64,000 bases of DNA from Campylorhamphus procurvoides (Eukaryota; Chordata; Aves; Passeriformes; Dendrocolaptidae). Shown here one piece after another: positions 38,722 through 52,226 of the stretch. The position numbers and the translations under genes were made by a program. The DNA lies in NCBI GenBank assembly GCA_013396655.1, contig WBMV01000819.1, forward strand, positions 124,001 through 188,000, read 5' to 3'. How positions within the stretch are numbered: position 1 is the first letter of the stretch; every line of letters starts with the position of its first letter. The notes under the pieces are model-generated. The model saw only the letters and a list, made by a program, of their open reading frames with translations. It made no database searches and was not told the DNA's origin.

Positions 38722-39660
38722 ATAGAATCAAAGAATCATAGAATGGTTTGACTGGAAAAGACTTTCAAAGGCCATGTGGTGCAGCCTCCTGAAATAAGGA
38801 GAGACATCTTCAAACAGACCATGTTTTTCAGAGCACCGTCCAGCGTGACCTTGAATAATTCAGGGGGTGGGGAATCTACATTATCTCTGAGCAACCTATT
38901 CCGGTATTTCACTACCCTATGACAAAAAATTTCTTCTTTATCTGGTCTTAATCTACCCTCTTTATGTTTAAAACCATTACCTCCTTTGCTATTGCTACAG
39001 GCCCTGTTAAAAAGTCCCTCCCCCTCTTTCTTATAAGCCACATTTAAGTATTGAAAGGTCACAATAAAGTCTCACCAGAGTCTTCTCTGCTCCAGGCTGA
39101 ACAATTCCAACTCTGGTAATTTTTGTGGATCTCCTCTGCACTCACTCCAACAGGTCCATGTCCCTCCTGTGCTGGGACCCCAGAGCTGGAGGCAGCCCTG
39201 CAGGTGGGTCTCACCAGAGCAGAGCAGAGGGACAGAATCCCCTCCCTCGACCTGCTGCCCACCCTGCTTGGGCTGCAGCCCAGGACACACTTGGCTCTGT
39301 GGGCTGTGAGTGCCCATGGATGGTTCATGTCCAGCCTCTCATCCACCAGCTCCCCCAAGTCCTTCCCAGCAGGGCTGCTCTCGATCTGTTCATCCCCCAG
39401 ACTGTGTTGATACTGGGGTTGCCCTGACCCAGGTGCAGCTCCTTGCACTTGGTCTTGTTAAACCTCATGAGATTCCCATGGGGCCACTTCTTGAGTTCAT
39501 CCAGGTTGTAGTGGAATGCATCCCATCCCTCAGGCATGTCAATGGCACCACTAGACTTGGAGTCATCAGCAAACTTGCTGTGGGTGCACTCGATCCCACT
39601 GTCCATGTCATTGGTGAAGGTATTACACAGACCTGGGCCCTGCACTGGTTCCTTGTCTTA
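38722..39660 (-). mobile_element. CR1 LINE, 5'-truncated, with intact 3' tail
   Basis: On the minus strand the element starts within the reverse-transcriptase domain, passes the catalytic FADD motif (bases 39573-39562, context SKFADDSK), then motifs NLMRFNKTKC, SRSREGILSLCSALVRP and YKKEGEGLFNRACS. It ends in the diagnostic CR1 3' tail with ATTCTATG-like repeats (plus strand 38722-38745, CATAGAATCAAAGAATCATA then GAATGG). The reading frame shifts at least twice (frames 39645-39325, 39448-39059 and 39062-38736), so it is dead. CR1 elements move by target-primed reverse transcription and are usually 5' truncated, as here. Confidence 0.93.
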
Positions 39661-42600
39661 GAGTACCTGACGTGACAACTTTAATGACCTTATTTTAAGA
39701 TCGATTTTATATACAATTCATCTGAGTTCACTAAGTTCTCTTCATGGCAAGTCTGTTTTTATGCAGTATAGAAGTAGTTTTCTAACTTCAAGCAGTAAAT
39801 GTTGTGTCTTTCCTGTCTTTTCTTCCCACTCTTCAGTTTTCTTAAATAACAGCAGTATCTAAAAACATTTCTCACATTCATGTTCAAATGCCATATAACT
39901 GGTCCAGTTTCAAATCTGCCTATGGCCAGCTGCCACAGGATAGCACAACAAGGAATATGGTATAACTTCAATGTAAACTATAGGATCATACCCATTCCTA
40001 AATCTAAATTCACTTGATAGTCTAGAGATTTAGCTATAACCAAATTCAGGGATAAATCCTTTGTTCCTTTCATCTTGAATTTCAACACTTGCTTGGCACA
40101 AAGTGGTTTCTGTAAGATAATGGATTTTGAGTCTCACCTGCAGGCAAGCTAAAGTGTTAAGTCACTGTTGTGAAAGTCTGGGTTTTGTTTTAACTGTCTT
40201 ATTCCATTTCTGGATGAATGTAGTAGACATCTGCAATTGAAAATTATTATCTGATGAACTGGACTAATAAAAACTAAACCCCTGAGTGTTTATCCTAACT
40301 GTAACTTGGCAGATTGAGCGTGAGTATAGAATTAATGGACAACAAGATTGTGAAACTGTAAAATGGTCACCAACTTAGGCAACTATCAAAGTCCAGCTGT
40401 TCACCTACTAAATTGCTTATTTTCATTTAATTGGTAGCCATTGTTTTAATTTTCACATAAAATTGCCTGCACTTTTATTGAGGAAAAGGAGGATGAAATT
40501 TAGTTTAGAATCCACCTAAGGATAAAAAGAAGGATAAATGTTCCACACTCCAACTGTGTATTAAATTTTTAAACTTTCTTCTCAAGCTCCAAGGTGATAG
40601 CTATGAATTTTGCCATAAATCTCTTATTAAGACTGCATAAATCATACAATCCTTTCTAAAATACTTTAAAGATTGGAATGCCAACTAATAAAGTCTCCAG
40701 ACTTCACTGATCACCCCCCAGAAATGAACAATGATATAAAAATGGGGAGTCTTCTGTTCCTGACTCACAGGAATAGCAATGCAATGCAGATCTGTGTATG
40801 TAGTTATTTGTGATAAGCCACAGAGGTTACTTCAACAGCTATTAAATCCAAATGCTACTAAACTTTTTGGATATGCTTATCTTAGTATATTCCCTGGCAT
40901 ATTTTTGTCTGCTGCCTAACATTATCCAGAATTATCCTTGGGTGTGATTTGGGAATCAGAATTTACAGGGGCCTTCCACCTCTGACAGGGAGTCTGCTTA
41001 CAGCTCCTCTTTTTCAGACCTACCTGAGACTCAACTAGAAGAGCTGCAGTCATTCTATGCCTCAATTTTCACTAACACTTTCCTGGTACCCTTAATTTGC
41101 TGGTGCTTCTGAGTATGCTTGTCATGACCTGCAGTAGTATTCAGGGATGCTTCAGGGTGCTTTCACATCTATAGGACAGGGGAAAGGGGAGAGGGTTTGT
41201 CATTCACAGGTCTTTTTCTAAAAGGGGCACCTCTGTGCATGTTTAAGTGACCTAAAAAGTACCCTCATCAGAATGATCTCTGCAGAGCAGTATAAAAGTA
41301 TTTCCCAGCTAGTAATTCCCTAAATATATCCCAGGCTGCAAGTTCCATAAGACTTCCCTACATTGCCCTCTATCATTATTTCCTGAAGCTGCAACAAATG
41401 AAGAACGGTGAGCATATCGGCATCACTCAGATAGCAGAAATCCTCTTGTCCAATGTTGTCTTCATACTCATACATGAAACATTATATAAAACATTCGTCC
41501 TGCACAAAGTGTATGATGCTCAGGAGCTCTGATGTGTTACAGGATTTCTGCTGAGGGCAGACCATAGTAACTGTGATGACAGAGTTGAATGTAGTCTGTT
41601 TTGGTTGGACAAAGCCAAAGCAGCAGTGTTCACCCCTTTTTTGTTAATGAGGCTTCTGGGTCACAGTTCCAATGGACTGCTCCAGCAGCCAGCACATGAA
41701 CACTCTTTTCCCATGGCCACATACTGGGATTATTAAAAAAGGTGTCCAAGCACTGGGAATATCTGCTAAGGGTGCATTTAATCTTTCTTTATGCAGCTGG
41801 CTCAACCAAGGTCATTTTAGCAGAGAAGGATCCAATTCAAGAAGTTTTTATCATGGCACACACGGGGAATGAAGTCTATAATCATAAATTATTTAGTCCA
41901 TTCTTGTATATGTCTGCTTTTAAACAAAAACAGTTGAGCTACACGTGGCAGTAATGATTCAGGAAAAGAAGTGAAACAACTGTGTAGGTTTATTCAAAAT
42001 GTAAAGGCTATCTGCTTTTCAGAAACACTCCAAATTGGAATACGTTTGGTATAGGTTTTAATAATGGATCTCTTGAAAAAGTGTCAGAGATCTTTTACTG
42101 ACTGTAACCTGTCAGGCCAAATTGTTGGGCCCTGTTTCAAAAATTGTGCCCTTGAAACTGTATCTTCCTTTGAATTTCACACTACAGCATATGGCCAGAA
42201 ATGTATTAGAGATTAAATGTCCCTTTCAAAATCTCTGATAACCTTTCATTTCGAACTCATTTTATTCCTCTTATTTCTGTTGATAAGAAGAACCCTTCTT
42301 GTTTCTCACACAGTTAATTAATAAAGAATATCATATTCTAGATCCAATCCTAATACAAAAGAAGAATATTTTAGCTGAAGTTGGAAAGGTAAGGACGAGC
42401 AAAGAAATGCTAAATGGCAGTTATATAAGAGTATTTTTCTGCTGTGATTTATTCTCTGTTTGTCCATGCCTGTTGATGGCATAACATACCCAAAGCTGTT
42501 TTGCTGATGGAACTGTTCCAGCCACTGACTACCATTCCATGAAAAACTTTTTTTTCTTTGCTTGATCTACTGTATTGAAATCTTTTTTTTAACCTTCTGC

Positions 42601-44718
42601 TTCACTTTTTCTAAGCTTGATATTTGTACTAAATTCCTACTGATTTTTTTTTACTTGCACTCTAATTATATTGTTGGTTCACATTCTTACAATAATTAGC
42701 TGTATATTGTGCTTGCTAGAGGATTTTTAGTTTTCCTGTCACTCATGGACTTTATTTTTTTTTTTTTTTTAAGAAATGTACTTTTCATCCATAGTTATCA
42801 GAATGTGTACTGTTTTTGTAGATGTGTGTTTGCAGAACTTAGATTTCTCTGAATGATAGATTCAGGACAGTATGCCTCATGTTATACTTCAGAAATCAAA
42901 TTATAAAATTTTTCCTTGGCTGCCACCTGTTATCTGACAGATTTAGACAGCTGCTATTACTGATCTCTGTGAAGGGCTGCATCTTAATCCTACTGGAATA
43001 AATATATAATTGGAGTGCTGCTGTTCCCCAGAACCATCATATGAAGGAGACATGTATCTTATGACAGCTCTTGTAAGCATTAGAAATAGCAGGAAGGAAA
43101 TTCGCTATGGAATTCATTATGTATTATCTTTATCACTACTGTACAATGCTTAATCTTGTAATCTGCTCTACAAGAACCTCCCATATAGGAATTCCAACCA
43201 AGCAATTTCCCATCTATCCTAAAATAGTGTATTTTGAAACAAACAAACAAAAAAAGGCGAGTATAATACAGAAAAAATTATCACAATCAAACTACATCTT
43301 ACTGGGTGTTTGAATCAGCTCACAAGACATACGACCTTTTGAAAATCTGTATGCTACTGGGCTTTTGAAGCTACATTATATAAAGGAAATCAGTGCTCAG
43401 GAGACCCTAGAAAACTTGTCCTTTTTTAAAAATTTGTTTCTGTGGCTTTTAGTAAGTTTGTGGCTTTATGAAGGGAGAATCCAGTCCTTGAATTCAAGCC
43501 AGTGAAGACCCTCAGTAAAACCATGGGCATCCCCTTTCAGGCATGACCAAGGTACTCAGAAGTCTCTATGGTCACAGAATCTTAAAAAAACAAGGACAAT
43601 CAGACGAAGAAAAACATCCTTTAAAAAAACTTGCTAAGTCTGGTCTCCTTTAGACCACTGACTCTCTGAAGGGAAGTCATTGTGCAAAATTACAGACCAA
43701 CAACACTCACATTTTCTGCAGAAGCACTAGATGGAAAGAGGATGCAATTTCTTTATCATAATGTCTTCCTTAAGAATTGCCTGATATATGACTTAGCTGT
43801 TTGTAAAAATTAAATGATATATTAGCAGCCTTCCAACTGGATTTCTTTGCATATCACCTGTGCATAAAATCTTTAATTATAAGCAAGTTTTTTAAAGTTA
43901 GTGCAGTTCCATCCTTATGGATTACAGGACAAGGGAAGATTTGATACAGGTAAACTAGGAGTGTCCCTTTAATTTACTTAAAGTCAATCTAATATATTAT
44001 TTTGTGCTATATAGATCCAAATTCTTCTGGTTTCAAAGATCAAGTGCTATTAGATTGAAGACTATATAGTGTAGGTAACAGGCACTGTAAAAGATCAGAT
44101 TTTCATTTTATGTACAAAATGTAGATTCAATCTTAATAACACAGTTGTGTTTCACACCTCTTTTACACAAGGTTTTTGAAAAACTATACAGCTTTATTTA
44201 AAATAGATTTATTTTACTGCAGTGTAGAGCAGTGATTGCAGGGCATGAGTAACAGGATCAGAAAAAGGTATAGCTTTTCTATTCACTTTCAGATAACATT
44301 GAGAAGTGGAGCTGAGAGGAAGGAGTGAAAGAACATGAACTTTTGTTTGTATGCTATTTATTTTAAAATATTTATTGAATGATTGCCCCAACTTACTGGT
44401 GGACAAAGAGGACCAAGGTTTTTAACTATTTCGCGCCTGAAAAAACAAGGAATTTGAATTTCTCCTCTCCTCTGTTTGTTTCAACCTGCCATTCGGATTT
44501 TCTGAGGTGAAATTAAATTGCCAGTGTTGTGCCTGTTTGGTGGTTGTTCCCTCTGTTAAGACCACCCAGACTGCCTTGCCTCTGTAATGCAGACTCTACA
44601 AGCTTAGGCTCAACAATTTAAGACTTCTTTTTTCGTGGTAGCTCTCCTCTGATTGCTGAACAGGCTAGAATAACAATCAGTTCACCAAGTTTTATACATT
44701 CAGGATACATTTGAATAC

Positions 44719-44741
44719 TTCTAGTATTAAATATACTAGAA
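44719..44741. repeat. Inverted repeat, 9-base arms, 5-base loop
   Basis: TTCTAGTAT (44719-44727) and ATACTAGAA (44733-44741) are exact reverse complements around TAAAT. Its hairpin potential is modest; in AT-rich DNA of this length such a palindrome can arise by chance. Confidence 0.85.
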
Positions 44742-47700
44742 ATAGTTATTTTTAGATTAAAACAGTACCAAAACAGGAGTTAAAACCTGGATCATTCCAT
44801 GGTGAGTTGCCTATTTCTGAGACTCAAATGTGTGAATTCTCCAGTTTCAAAGGAACACACAGTTTTAGCAAAACCAAATCTCCTGTTATTTATGAAGACA
44901 TTAAGGTGAATGTGGAAGAAGGTTGGGGATGCTGCATCATTGTGACTCAGATGAGCAATTTATTTTCAAATACTCCATCTTCTGTCTTGCAGCCTGTCCT
45001 ACACCTTATCACAATGGCATTTTTATTCAGCAAATGGGCTTGATGATAAAGTCAACAGCAGTAATGTGAGCTCTAAGTGCAAAAGAGACAATGACAGGAT
45101 CTCTTTTTAGATGTCCTATTCATTGTTTTCCAGATATCAGAATATAAGGAAGTACTACATTAAGTACAGTGGTTACTACTCATGCTGCCTCTGGGCTAAA
45201 ACCTACAACCATTTGGGTTGCACTACAGGTTAGGGTTTCCCTTGAGATCTCTTGAAGCTCCTCTTCTCCTTTACTCAAGGTGAAAAATCAGACCTTAATA
45301 GCTGTTATATTTAAAGGGATTATGCCTTCTGTCACACTTAGCCAACCCAGAGAGATCCCTGAAGTCCTCGGGGATACTGAAACTCCCCCATTAGAAGTGG
45401 CAAACATCTTAGCAAACATCTGCCAGGGGCTGTATTTTCATTCGACCTCTCCAGAGCATTTAAATTTACCTGGAGCAGAGGATTTCTAAAACTCATGGTA
45501 AATCTAAACCCCATTGTCAGGGTAATGAAGATAAAGTATGAGAACTTCCAACTCTATTATGGTAATTGGCACCCTGAACACAAAATGACATGCTATATAA
45601 TGTCACATGGTGTCTTCTTAAACCCATCTGTTTGTCCTCGGACTGGATGGTGAGTTCAGACAATTAATTGTGTGGTTCCACAGAGACTCTTTCTTCTTTC
45701 CAGCTCTACGATTATGGCTGGGTTTATGTCTGTCTCATTCTACCCTTGCTTCTGGAATGATGCCCAGTGATTCAGGTAAGGTTAATACACTGCCCTATAT
45801 CAGGAATGCTGTTTGATATCTTTCAAAAATGGAACATTTATCCAGCAAAGTGTGACAGACATACTCAACTTCACCATTACCTGTGTTTCTGTGACATAAA
45901 ATCTTACAGTTCTGACATTTGTAATTTTGTTCTTCATAGGTTACAATCATATCCAAATAGAAAGGGAGCCTAGATGACTTCAATGCATAAATTAAAATAG
46001 ACTCTTTCCTCGTTAAGTTTCATCTACTTTATACCTCATGAATTCTCCTTCATTGTGAAATGAAGTTCAGTACAAAAGTACAAAAATACTATAGGGGTGC
46101 TTTTAGCTAATAAACTAGTATTTTAATCTTTTTTGCCTTTTTCTTTCATGTGTATGAGCAATTATAGACTACTAAGATTGCTCAGTACTCTCTAGGAAAA
46201 CTGGCATCCCAGAGTTTATATTATTGTCAGAATAAACACCCCAAAACAAACCTGGTATTCTGGAAAACTGAAGATAAAATCTAAAACTTTAGGGAAAAAC
46301 ATTTAAAAATACTTTCCTGTATCTCTTTGTTTTATGGAAACCTTGAGAATAGCTCTTCCCCCTTCTAAAAATTCATTCATATAATTGTAAATATGATACA
46401 TCTATTGGTAAAAAAATGATCCTATATCTCTGAGGGTCATTATTCTATGTTTTATTAAAAACCTCCTGCGGAGCAAGAGGATACAGGCTACTGGGACACT
46501 ATGAAACTTGCAGTTTGCTGATTGACTTATTAAGAATGCAATCAGAGCAATGAAAAACAGACAATCAGAGCTCTGCCATCGGCACTGAAAGGTGACTTTC
46601 TGAAAGCAGAAACAAACTATCAGTGTGAATTTTTAATCTAGTTTTTATACTTGGAAAGCAGCCTTTCATTTGTTTAATTATGGGTATTTAAATTGAACAA
46701 GGCACTATTGTATATTAATCTCAGGTAGGATTAATATTTTTCAAATATTTCAACCACCAAATTTTAGGTTTCTTTCATATGCTCTGTATTGGATTGGTAC
46801 AATAAACTTTTTCCTCAGATTCTTCAAACAGCATTCATTTTGTGTAACTCTGCTACATTAAAAAAAATCAGGTGTCTCTGGTAGGATCCTACACATTTCA
46901 AAGAAGGGATTAAACTGCCTTGAGAGAGGCGGGAGAAAGACCAAAGCAAACCTACTCAATTAGGAGACCAGTTGTAACCTTAGACAAAGCTGTGGCCACT
47001 GTCATGTCTCACTGAAAGGAACTAAGGTAGTTAGAGATCTTTTAAGCTTATTCCATAGTAAACATAAAAAGTATACTGGAAAAAAATTGCCAAGTGTTTA
47101 TAGTCAGAAGCTCAACTCTTGGAAGTGCTGGAATTTGGGTTGTCCACAGACCTTTATTTTTCCATCTTCTGGCATCCCTTCTAAGCCTGGTGTTAATTGA
47201 CTGATCACATAAATTCCTGCTCCCCACCCACCCTCTTGTTTCCCACTGTGCACAATACACAGATAATGTTCCCTGAATGAGCAACTATTCATCATTTTGT
47301 TTCTTTGTTACTGTTCAGTGTATGGTCCCATGTCACACTTTTAAGTTCTGCTCTGAAGACAGAATTTTTAATTTCCTCTTGGGCTTTTCTGTGGTGCTCA
47401 TCACTGCGGTGTCTGAGTGCTTTACAAATCTTAATGAATTTATCTTCACAGCACTTCTGTGCACTGAAGAGGAATTATTATTCTAATTTGACAGAGAGAG
47501 AACTGAGACAGAATAAATTAGGAAATATCCACTCTTTTTGACAGTCAATTTGAGGTGCTTACCAGCTGGTATTTCAGATGGTTTAGATACAGGGTACATT
47601 TTAGTTTAGGCATGATACAGGATAAATCCAGTGTTTGTTTCCTATGCAGCAGGTATACATACATAATGTTTTCAAACCACAGCAAGGGCCTGGAGTCACA

Positions 47701-48191
47701 AGAAGGAGGACAACAGAGCTAGTGACCACTTGCCAAAAGGTCTGTTTAGGTGATGTGGCTGTGAGAGATCCATGAAGGAGTGAGGGATAGTTATTCAGGG
47801 CACCACTCCATTTCCCTGAATTTTTCAGTCCATTCCTGCTTTTCATCTAGTTTCTTCTGCAGCATCCACTGCTGCATATCTTACAACTTCTGCAAAATTA
47901 ATGTAAAGATTTTACAGCATCCTATTCTGTATAATTCTGATTTGTCCCCAGAGCAAGCCTATCCAAAAAAACCATGGCATGAGGAACAAATCATGTGTAA
48001 AATAAATTTCCAAATTGTAATGCAAAGACACAAGAGGGATTTATTAAGCTTGCATAGGAAACATGCTTTCAGCTGTATTTTTGCTTGTGACCCCCTGTTT
48101 GTTTCATTTTTTTTTTAAATAAACAAACAACAAAGCAAAGCTGTGCACTGTAGGTCACCATACACTTACCTGGATCATGCTGAGCCTTTAG

Positions 48192-48211
48192 ACAGCTCAG
48201 AGCTGAGCTGT
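48192..48211. repeat. Inverted repeat, 9-base arms, 2-base loop
   Basis: ACAGCTCAG (48192-48200) and CTGAGCTGT (48203-48211) are exact reverse complements around AG. It also contains overlapping AGCTC/GAGCT motifs. No function can be inferred. Confidence 0.85.
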
Positions 48212-50749
48212 GACAACAGACTCTCTTAAAATTAACTGATAGTAAAGAGGATTTGTGAAGGATTTGCTGATAGTCCAGGAAATCTGAGACTTGGGAATTC
48301 GATGTTCTAATCAAATTTCTAAAGGAGATTGTGTCACTGTGAGCTCATGTCCCTTTGCACAGTTAGTCCTTTCTGATACTTTCCCTCTGGACTATGACCC
48401 ACCCAGTTTTGTTCCTTTATTTCCATTTTGAGTCCTTGCTTCCTTGGGGAGTCTGTTTCTCCCCATTCATCACAGTTCTTTCTCAATCTGATCTCTCCTC
48501 TGGAGTCCCTAATCAAACCTCAGGCTCCACAGGAGGACCTCAAAGAGAATGGCTTTCAAAATAATCTTTTGTGCAGAATTTTCATAGTGTTGCATCTTCA
48601 GTGATATCTGTATGCTCACCAATCTATTTGTTATGCTCCTGTTTAATACATTGCAACTAAAAGTCCTGCTGTTTCTATGATGGCTTAGCTTACAACTTTT
48701 TCCTTCTGTTGACAAATAAGCTGCAAAAAAATAAAGATCCTTCAGGTTCTTCCTGGAACAGTTGTGTCTGGCTGTGCCATGAATTTCTATGTGTCCTGGA
48801 CAAATCATGTAGGTTTGCTGTCACTTTCTACCCCACGGACAAAGCAGGGGTACCAACATTTCCATTCTTTAATCTATGTATTCCCCTGTCAATGCGTAGC
48901 CTGGACATGCTTGAGGTTATTACTGAGCTTAATTCCACTATTTTCACAGAGTCAGAGGGTGAAGTTCTTTTGCCCTTTGGCAGTGCTGTTGTAATAGGAT
49001 CTTGATCTCAGTTAGGGCCTTTGAACTCAATTATAGTTCCAGCAAATAACAGCAAAGTGGCAGGAGTCATTACATAACACATAAACATACATGGTGCTGT
49101 GTGAAAGATAAGTTATAGCAAAATTACCTTTCTTTCCTGCACAGGAAAAAAATTAAATTATTCATCTCGAAACCTGTTTGATAAGACAGTCATGATGTAA
49201 GTGGATTTTAAGGATTTACTGCATTTATCTTGGAAGGAGACTATTGTCTTTATTTGAGAAGGAGAACATATCTGATACTGCCTCTGACTATGTCATGGTG
49301 GTATCTACCATAGCAGACACATGAAAACAGGACTGTTGAAGAAAACAAAAATTAAGTTTGTTTAAAGGAAGTGAATTGTTAGGGGGAAGGAAAAAAGAGA
49401 GCAGAAGTCACAGGGGAAAATCAATCTCCCAGAATAATATGAATAATAATTCTAGTTATATATGGAATGAAAGAAGAGCATAGTAATTAAGACGTGCATA
49501 TACTGTGTCACTGTGTCTTGCAGGCATTCTTTACTGCTTTACTGATACATATTACTGAGTTCTTAAATAAAATTCCCTGAGAAACCACACAGTCATCATT
49601 GTAACAGCAGTTCATTCCAGTTTCAAAAAAGTCAATGATTTTGCATGGCAAGTGGGGGCAAAACTACAGCAGCACAGAGGTAAAACACTACAAAACATCT
49701 GGAAGAGGAGAAGGACAGGAAGACATGTCAGGGAATTAATGCATGCAGTTAAAATGGGCACCCAGGAATGTTTCATTTTCACTACGTTTTCAGCAATACG
49801 TTTTTGCTTTTGTTTTGCTGGAGGATGGGAGCTCATTGCACCAACCCACACATAGTAAGAAATAATCTATGGAAGATATTTCTTAGTAACCCCCCAGGCT
49901 GCAGCAATTCTATCTTATCCACATTGGCTGGATTGATGTATTTTATTTTTCAACATAAGCAGTTAAGTTCAATAATCCTATTACTGTGGCAAAGTGGGAT
50001 GCAAGAATCCTCCAAAGAAGAAAAAAGACAAAACTAAATTAAATACATTTTGAGACATCAAAATAGCCTTTAAAAAATCTTATTTGGTGTTCGGATTTGT
50101 GCATTTATTTTGGTTATTAAATAAGGAAGTGAATAATCATTAAATGATTTGTAATTGTTCTAGCATGAAGGACACTTTGTGGGATTGTGTCGTGGTTCTG
50201 CTCAATAGAAGTATCAGGCAATTGCAATTAGGGGAGTCTGTGAGGAAATCTTGTATCTGCAGCATCCTGCACAGATAGCGTGATCAAGCATCTCGTTAAA
50301 AGCTCGGTGGAGTCTGTGGAATGGCTGAGAGCAAATTGATTAAAGCTCAGCCTAGATAGCAATACCAAGAGGATGACAGCAGGGAAAGCAACCAGAAGGT
50401 ATGGAAAAGATGTCAGCCTTTTTGCTGAGCGTGTGCATCCTTCAGCTGTCACTTCAGCTGACTTCTGAGTTAAAGGGCATCTTGCTAGATTTTCTACAGC
50501 TTTAACATCGTTGTGTAGCTGCACGGATCCCAGTGGCATTTTATTTATTTTTAACTCTGGATCAGGGCTAGATATTACTGTACAGTCTCCTGTTTTGAAA
50601 CTGATGAAGAATTAAGCTGCTCACGTGTAGAGCACAGCGTCATGCTATGAACAATTCCTACAAGGTTTTGCACTTGTCCTTTGTTAGTTCTGGATGGAGC
50701 ACTTGTGCTATTTTCAGCTGATGGTACAGAGCACTGGAGCTTTAACCAT

Positions 50750-52226
50750 GTTGGATCTGACAGCTATAAGAGAAGAAGCAGGGAGACTGGGAGGCACAGG
50801 TGATGTGCTGGACCTCTTACTTCGTAGTGATGAGGGGAATGTAAAGGCAGAGGGCAAACTTTGCTGCAGTGACACTGAGAGGAGGGAGGTGGGCAAAAAG
50901 AAAAATCACAGCCCTGGACTTCAGCAGAGCAGACTTTGGCCACTTTGACTGGCAGAATCCCACAGGATAAGGCCCTGGAGGGAAATGGAGCCCAAGAATA
51001 CCTCTTAATATTCAGAGATCACCTCCTGCAAACTCAAGAGAGGTTCATCCCAATAAGCAGAAAGTCAGACAAAAATGCCAGAAGGTCTGCATTAATGAAT
51101 AAGGAACTCCTGGGAAAAGTCAAACACAAAAATGAAGGCTGCAGAGGGTGGAAGGAGGAGCAGGTGGTAGGAATGAATAAAACACTGTTTGAACATCCAA
51201 GGAAAGAAGCTAGGAAAATCAAAGTCCAAACGGAATGAATTGAATCTGTCAAGGGATGTCAGCAGCAAGAAGAAGGAGAAAGGTGACAAAAGGAAGACCA
51301 AGTCCTGCTGCTGAATGAGGCAGGGGACCTGGTTTCACAGGACATGGAAAAGGCTGAGGGACTGAATGCCTTCTTTGCCTCAGCCTTTATTAGCAAGAGC
51401 AGCCTTCCAGAATCCCATACAACAGAAAAGGGGGAAGAAAGGAAGGAGGAAGTAGAGTGTGCAAGGTCCTCTTCCTTGGATTTGGTCAGGGAATACTTAA
51501 GCAGAATGGACTTACCTAAGTCCATGGGCCCTGATGGGGTGCACCCATGAATGCTGAGTGACTTTTCTGATGTCACTGCAAGGCCATTCTCAGTGATCTT
51601 TGATCAATTACAGGGATGGGGAGAAGAGGACCTGGGGATCCCTGTGGGTACCAAGTGTTGAATATCCACCAGAAATGTGCCCTTGTGGCAAGGGAGATCA
51701 CTAGCATCCTGCACTATGGGCACGGTAGGAGTGTTGCCCGCAGGCCAAGGGAGATGATCCTTGGTCTCTACTCAGCACAGGTGAGGCCACACCTGGAGTG
51801 CTGTGTCCACTACTGGGCTCCAGTACAAGACAGACCCGGACACACTGGAGAGAGTCCTGCAAAGGGCCATGAGTGTGGTGGACTGGAGCATCTCTCCTGG
51901 GAGGAAAGGCTGAGAAAGCTGGGATTGTCCATCCTGGACAGCCTTCCCTTAAGGGAATCTCATCTGCAGGGAGGGTGCAAAGGAGACAGAGCCAGGTTCT
52001 TTTTAGTGGCACCCAGCGACGGGGGAAGAGGCAAAGGGCACAGACTGTGAGGGTGACTGAGCACTGGCACAGGTTGTTGGGGGATGTGGTAGAGTCTCCC
52101 TCCTTGGAGGTATGCAAAATCTGTCTGGACATGGTCCTGGGCAATCAGCTCCAGGTGGCCCTGCCTGAGCAGGGGGAATTGGACCAGGTGGTCTCCACAG
52201 GTCCCTTCCAACCTCAGCCATTCTGG
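50750..52226 (+). mobile_element. CR1 LINE with reverse-transcriptase core deleted
   Basis: On the plus strand the order of CR1 ORF2 is preserved: the end of the endonuclease region (VLDLLLRSDEGN near 50806), the linker (FRDHLLQTQERFIPISRKS near 51014), the start of the reverse transcriptase (MEKAEGLNAFFASAF at 51344; KSMGPDGVHP ending at 51550), and then directly the post-catalytic part (GEEDLGIPVGTK near 51620; YSAQVRPHLECC near 51771; GLEHLSWEERLRKLGL near 51886). The 3' end reads TCCCTTCCAACCTCAGCCAT. The catalytic core with its FADD motif is missing between about 51600 and 51625. Several stops and frameshifts are present. The left border is approximate. It differs in tail sequence from the copy at 38.7 kb, so it belongs to another subfamily. 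Confidence 0.9.

Larger units (their letters stand above)
39661..50749. other. Intergenic sequence, no gene found
   Basis: About 11 kb of AT-rich sequence between two CR1 copies. Open frames do not exceed about 112 codons (47780-48118, plus strand) and none shows a recognisable domain. There is a T run near 42755-42770 and small palindromes at 44719-44741 and 48192-48211. I see no RNA gene, no CpG-dense region and no nameable repeat. Confidence 0.6.

Noticed and set aside
39059..39675. Overlapping plus-strand frames of 95-121 codons
   Set aside because: They are antisense to the CR1 reverse-transcriptase gene and have no meaning of their own.
51701..52221. Minus-strand frames of 72-147 codons, Pro/Leu/Cys-rich
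   Set aside because: They are antisense to the GC-rich 3' part of a CR1 copy.
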